A stretch of DNA of 11,429 nucleotides from Geobacter sp. UBA1603 (GTDB taxonomy: Bacteria > Desulfobacterota > Desulfuromonadia > Geobacterales > Pseudopelobacteraceae): contig DCNF01000019.1 in the NCBI GenBank assembly GCA_002322035.1, positions 1-11,429 of the forward strand. The letters are read 5' to 3'. Below the pieces are notes generated by a model. That model did not search any database. It had not been told where the DNA came from and worked only from the letters and a program-made list of their open reading frames with translations. The stretch's first letter is position 1; the number at the start of each line of letters is the position of its first letter. This document shows, one piece after another, positions 8,389-11,429 of the stretch. The translations under genes and the position numbers were made by a program.

Positions 8389-9198
8389 TCAGGGGAGGTT
8401 GGTGAAAAGGATTGAACCGTCCGAGAGGACTTCTTTGCGAAATTGTGCCCGGGAACGGTGGGAGGCGGCCTGCAGCGTGAGCGGTCGCCCTGTTCCGGGC
8501 ATGAATGATGATGTCAGGTTTGTGCCGTTGTGCCATGCTTCAAAATGCAGGTGCGGCCCGGTCGAGCGCCCGGTATTGCCGGAGAGGGCAATGACGGTCG
8601 ATCTGTCAACCTGATCGCCGCTGCTGACCGTCAGTCGGCTGTTGTGGCCGTACAAGCTCAGCATGCCGTTATCGTGCTCGACAAGCACCGTGTATCCATA
8701 TCCGGGTCGTTGGCCGCTGTAGACAACAACGCCCCGGCCGACCGGCCTGACCGGTGTCCCTTCCGGGATGGCGATGTCAATGCCGTTATGCATACGCCAC
8801 CTGCCGTCGATTGGATCGACCCGCATGCCTGGACCAGAGGTTATGCTGCCGCCGACCGGTGGGAGAGCGGCTTCCATGGTTTCAGATTGTGTGGGGTTAA
8901 GGGCCGCTTGAACAGCTTTTTCAGCAATTTCATTCAGCGAGATGTCGTGTGTCTTCTGCTTTTTGGAAGCGAGTGCTTTCTTGGCTGGCTTTGTCTGCTC
9001 CTTGATCACAACCGTGGCATCCCGGTTGACCGGCGCATCGGTAAACGTTTCAACACCGTCGATGGTGACAAAGCGGTAAATGTCTGCAGAAACTGTTGCC
9101 GCGAAGCAGGTTGCAGTAATGCCCACAGCATATGCAAGCGGTCTCGCAGCGAGTGTCGTCGTTATGATGAGGCGAAGAATGTTTCTGAAAATGTTCAT
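8389..9198 (-). CDS. Exported M23-family (LytM/lysostaphin-type) metallopeptidase
   Basis: This is probably a zinc peptidase that cuts peptide cross-links in peptidoglycan, or an inactive LytM-type regulator of amidases. The zinc and active-site residues look intact: HxxxD at His137 and Asp141 (MHNGIDIA), His185 in YGHNS, and HLHFE with His216 and His218. This favours a true enzyme. The N-terminus has basic residues and a hydrophobic stretch, with a likely signal-peptidase site after Ala38 (TVSA, then DIYRF). Residues 39-66 resemble the DUF4124 motif (IYRF...DGVETFTDAP), and the last residues repeat it weakly (DGSILFTNLP, 260-269). A Lys-rich linker precedes the peptidase domain (about 115-225). 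It is the first gene of a two-gene minus-strand unit with the aldolase-family gene. No strong ribosome binding site is visible. Confidence 0.88.
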   Translation of the reverse strand: MNIFRNILRLIITTTLAARPLAYAVGITATCFAATVSADIYRFVTIDGVETFTDAPVNRDATVVIKEQTKPAKKALASKKQKTHDISLNEIAEKAVQAALNPTQSETMEAALPPVGGSITSGPGMRVDPIDGRWRMHNGIDIAIPEGTPVRPVGRGVVVYSGQRPGYGYTVLVEHDNGMLSLYGHNSRLTVSSGDQVDRSTVIALSGNTGRSTGPHLHFEAWHNGTNLTSSFMPGTGRPLTLQAASHRSRAQFRKEVLSDGSILFTNLP

Positions 9199-9308
9199 TT
9201 AGCTTGTCGTCCGTAGAGGTTTCTGTTAAGTAACTACATTTATAACTAGATCATAGTAACGTAACTGCGGGTGTAATGCAATCTGATCGTGTGGCAGGGG
9301 ATGTAGCG
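9199..9308. promoter_or_regulatory. Divergent promoter region between M23 peptidase and PilZ genes
   Basis: This AT-rich 110-nt region must drive both the minus-strand M23 gene and the plus-strand PilZ gene. For the minus strand, TATAAA read from 9244 down to 9239 is a fair -10 box about 40 bases before the ATG, with only a poor -35 (AGTTAC at 9266-9261). For the plus strand I find no convincing sigma-70 or sigma-54 match. GTAAC occurs at 9230-9234, 9256-9260 and 9261-9265, and could mark a regulator site or be chance. AGGGGA at 9296-9301 is the PilZ ribosome binding site. Confidence 0.4.
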
Positions 9309-10022
9309 ATGTTCCAGTATTTCGACAAAGTTATCAGGGGGACCGAACAGGAGGACGCGCTTGTCATTGTTCAGTACCTGAAGGAAATGGTTGGCAAGCG
9401 TTTCACGTTTCTTAATTATTACAAGGAGATCCCGGTTTCCTACGATGCAACGCTTGTGCACATTGAAAATGAAACGGCTGAATTCGAAGTGCATGATTAT
9501 CAGGCCAAGGTGATCAATATGGAGAAAAGGGCGCTCATCCATGCTCCGGATGGAAGCCCGTTTCCTGATGATATCGTCGGCGAGGCTTTTTATATCAACG
9601 TTGCCCGCAAGAAAGTTATTCTCTGCAAGTTCGGTTATGGAAAAATACGTTCAGGGATGAGGCGTTTCGTCCGCGTCATGCTTGACCGTCCGGTTGAGGC
9701 GGATCTTGTGATCAACGATGATATCCTCAAGGCCAACATAAAGGATATATCCCTCGGCGGGGCGGCCATGCGGGTAATGTCGAAAGATCATCTTCCGCCC
9801 GGACTTGAAATCAATCTGTTCATCAAGCTTCCCGACCTGTCAGGAAGATCTGTCAATGAAGTCGGCATGGGGGCTACGGTGATCAAGGTCGCTGGTGAGC
9901 ATGCCCCGTACACCTGTGTTGTCGAATTTCATCCCGAAAAACACTCCCAGCAGCAGATCGCCTATTACATCAACCAACGCCAGGTTGAAATAATCAAGGA
10001 ACTGAAAGAGATCAATCAGTAG
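9309..10022 (+). CDS. PilZ-domain protein, YcgR-like candidate c-di-GMP effector
   Basis: The C-terminal PilZ domain (about 115-220) has both halves of the c-di-GMP binding signature: RxxxR at Arg118-Arg122 (RRFVR) and DxSxxG at Asp146-Gly151 (DISLGG). It should therefore bind the second messenger. The N-terminal 110 residues look like the beta-rich flagellar-brake (PilZN/YcgR) domain that often precedes PilZ. No enzymatic domain, signal peptide or membrane segment is present, so it is a cytoplasmic receptor acting on an unknown partner, for example motility, pili or exopolysaccharide. An ATG at 9276 would add 11 residues but lacks a ribosome binding site. The ATG at 9309 has AGGGGA eight bases upstream and was chosen, giving 237 residues. 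The gene stands alone, divergent from the cell-wall peptidase and upstream of the glnB control region. Confidence 0.87.
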   Translation: MFQYFDKVIRGTEQEDALVIVQYLKEMVGKRFTFLNYYKEIPVSYDATLVHIENETAEFEVHDYQAKVINMEKRALIHAPDGSPFPDDIVGEAFYINVARKKVILCKFGYGKIRSGMRRFVRVMLDRPVEADLVINDDILKANIKDISLGGAAMRVMSKDHLPPGLEINLFIKLPDLSGRSVNEVGMGATVIKVAGEHAPYTCVVEFHPEKHSQQQIAYYINQRQVEIIKELKEINQ

Positions 10023-10040
10023 TCATTGCTGCTCTTTTTT
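10018..10040 (+). terminator. Possible weak intrinsic terminator after the PilZ gene
   Basis: AGTAG (10018-10022, overlapping the stop codon) can pair with CTGCT (10029-10033), including one G-U pair, around a six-base loop. One base later comes a run of six T (10035-10040). The stem is only five pairs, so termination may be weak. It would stop PilZ transcription before the nitrogen operon. Confidence 0.35.
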
Positions 10041-10081
10041 GCGGCATGCGCAGGGGGTGTGCCTATTGTGTGGGCAATGAC
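10022..10081. repeat. Eight-bp inverted repeat GTCATTGC / GCAATGAC
   Basis: GTCATTGC at 10022-10029 and its exact reverse complement GCAATGAC at 10074-10081 enclose 44 bases. These contain a small stem, TGCG-GCATG-CGCA, at 10040-10052. No T-run follows the outer stem, so it is not a simple terminator. The arms lie about 160 and 110 bases upstream of the predicted sigma-54 start, a distance typical of enhancer-binding-protein sites. They could instead form an RNA fold at the end of the PilZ message. Confidence 0.45.
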
Positions 10082-10119
10082 CGTGGCTCGGTCTGTCGCA
10101 TTAATGTGCAAAACAATTG

Positions 10120-10132
10120 TAACAATTTGATT
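10120..10132 (-). promoter_or_regulatory. Candidate IHF binding site
   Basis: Read on the minus strand, the bases are AATCAAATTGTTA, an exact match to the IHF consensus WATCAANNNNTTR. It is centred about 60 bases upstream of the predicted sigma-54 transcription start. IHF often sits there to bend DNA so that an upstream activator reaches the polymerase. AT-rich sequence makes chance matches fairly likely. Confidence 0.4.
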
Positions 10133-10160
10133 TTATTGTTTAATTTTTATTTTGAGTTTT

Positions 10161-10176
10161 TGGCAAAAAGATTGCA
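10161..10176 (+). promoter_or_regulatory. Sigma-54 (RpoN) promoter for glnB-glnA
   Basis: TGGCAAAAAGATTGCA matches the -24/-12 consensus TGGCAC-N5-TTGCA. The invariant GG (10162-10163) and GC (10174-10175) are exactly 10 bases apart. Transcription would start near 10187. Sigma-54 control of a PII-glutamine synthetase operon is well established in proteobacteria and would make it respond to nitrogen status through an enhancer-binding activator. The particular activator is not visible here. Confidence 0.82.
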
Positions 10177-10204
10177 AAACAATCAAGTGGTGTGTGCATA
10201 TCCC

Positions 10205-10612
<408 letters not shown>

Positions 10613-10647
10613 TGTGTAATTCATATTCCCCCGAAAGGAGAAGCTAG

Positions 10648-11429
10648 ATGACCCCGAAGCAGGTAGTAGATTTTGCCAAAGAAAACGGCGCACTGATGGT
10701 TGATTACAAATTTATGGATTTTGTTGGTACCTGGCAGCATGTTTCTGTGCCGATTACCGAGTTTGGTGAAGACACCTTTGAAGAGGGCCAGGGTTTTGAC
10801 GGTTCATCAATTCGCGGATGGCAGCCGATCCATGCTTCCGACATGATCCTGCTGCCGGATCCGACCTCCGCCAAGATGGATCCTTTCGTCGCCGTCCCGA
10901 CCCTGTCGCTGATCTGCAACATATTCGATCCGATCACCAAAGAAGATTATACCCGCGATCCGCGCAACATCGCCCGCAAGGCAGAGGCTTATCTCAAATC
11001 GACCGGTATCGGCGACACCGCCTTCTTTGGTCCGGAAGCTGAATTCTTCATCTTTGACGAAGTCCGCTACGATTCCAGCGCCAACCAGGCCTTCTACATG
11101 GTCGACTCGGTCGAGGGCGCATGGAACACCGGCCGTGAAGAGTTCCCCAACCTGGGCTACAAACCGCGCCATAAGGAAGGCTACTTCCCCTGTTCGCCGG
11201 TTGACTCCCAGAATGACCTGCGTAACGAAATGGTGATGGAGCTGCAGAAAGTCGGCATCCGCGTTGAGTGCCAGCATCACGAGGTCGCCACCGGCGGCCA
11301 GGCCGAGATCGACATGCGCTTCTCATCGCTGGTCGATATGGCTGACCAGCTGCAGTGGTTCAAGTATGTTATAAAGAATGTTGCCTATCGCAACGGCAAG
11401 ACCGTCACCTTCATGCCCAAGCCGCTCTA
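10648..11429 (+). CDS. glnA: Glutamine synthetase type I (3' partial)
   Basis: Glutamine synthetase makes glutamine from glutamate, ammonia and ATP, and is the main ammonia-assimilating enzyme. The frame runs from the ATG at 10648 to the window edge without a stop: 260 codons of the roughly 470 expected. The ribosome binding site AAGGAG (10635-10640) is seven bases upstream. The N-terminal beta-grasp domain includes [10 protein letters not shown]. The metal-site glutamates Glu130 and Glu132 (GPEAEFF) and Glu212 and Glu220 ([12 protein letters not shown]) fall at almost the same numbers as in the Salmonella GSI enzyme. The adenylylation tyrosine near residue 400 lies outside the window, so that control cannot be judged. 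Its product is the nitrogen donor for PurQ and PurF at the other end of the window. Confidence 0.97.
   Translation, partial: MTPKQVVDFAKENGALMVDYKFMDFVGTWQHVSVPITEFGEDTFEEGQGFDGSSIRGWQPIHASDMILLPDPTSAKMDPFVAVPTLSLICNIFDPITKEDYTRDPRNIARKAEAYLKSTGIGDTAFFGPEAEFFIFDEVRYDSSANQAFYMVDSVEGAWNTGREEFPNLGYKPRHKEGYFPCSPVDSQNDLRNEMVMELQKVGIRVECQHHEVATGGQAEIDMRFSSLVDMADQLQWFKYVIKNVAYRNGKTVTFMPKPL

Larger units (their letters stand above)
10107..10183 (+). repeat. Direct repeat TGCAAAACAAT, two copies
   Basis: The exact 11-mer occurs at 10107-10117 and 10173-10183, 66 bases apart. The second copy overlaps the -12 element of the sigma-54 promoter, so a protein binding both copies could block or bend that promoter. 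The region is AT-rich, which raises the chance of coincidence. Confidence 0.45.

Noticed and set aside
7982..8614. Plus-strand frame of 210 codons spanning the aldolase-peptidase junction
   Set aside because: It crosses two real genes on the other strand and its Ser/Arg-rich product matches nothing I recognise.
8530..9216. Plus-strand frame of 228 codons opposite the M23 peptidase
   Set aside because: The minus-strand frame has a signal peptide and complete zinc motifs, whereas this frame has no recognisable domain.
10081..10104. Second sigma-54 promoter upstream (TGGCTCGGTCTGTCGC)
   Set aside because: The GG and GC are 11 bases apart instead of the required 10, and the -12 half is poor.

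Overview
This looks like a chromosomal housekeeping window from a moderately GC-rich Gram-negative bacterium, most likely of the Geobacter/Desulfuromonas group. That placement is an inference from family resemblance. It rests on a PurL with fused PurS-like repeats beside a separate long PurQ, a Geobacter-like PyrF and RlmB/TrmH pair, and a sigma-54-type promoter ahead of glnB-glnA. I ran no database search.

Layout. (1) From 1 to 7191, all on the plus strand, lies a tight nucleotide-synthesis cluster: purL (5' end cut by the window), purQ, purF, pyrE, pyrF and an rlmB-like rRNA methyltransferase. Neighbouring genes overlap or nearly touch, except for a 90-nt gap before pyrF. PurL and PurQ together make FGAM. 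PurF makes phosphoribosylamine from PRPP and glutamine. PyrE also uses PRPP, making OMP, which PyrF decarboxylates to UMP. (2) From 9198 down to 7213, on the minus strand, is a two-gene unit: an exported M23 peptidoglycan endopeptidase, followed three bases later by a two-domain class II aldolase/adducin-family protein. It converges on rlmB with 21 bases between stop codons. (3) Divergent from that unit is a stand-alone YcgR-like PilZ protein (9309-10022), probably a c-di-GMP effector. (4) From 10023 to 10273 is an AT-rich regulatory region. It carries a sigma-54 promoter, a downstream sigma-70-like promoter, a candidate IHF site, repeats, and a hairpin over the glnB ribosome binding site. (5) glnB (PII, TTG start) and glnA (glutamine synthetase I, running off the right edge) form a nitrogen-assimilation operon. 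Its glutamine product feeds PurQ and PurF.

I do not see a convincing new biological system. The items most worth a second look are the layered glnB control region and the tandem aldolase-like protein, whose first domain has lost its zinc ligands and whose second carries a four-cysteine insert. No tRNA, rRNA, CRISPR array, insertion sequence or phage gene is visible.
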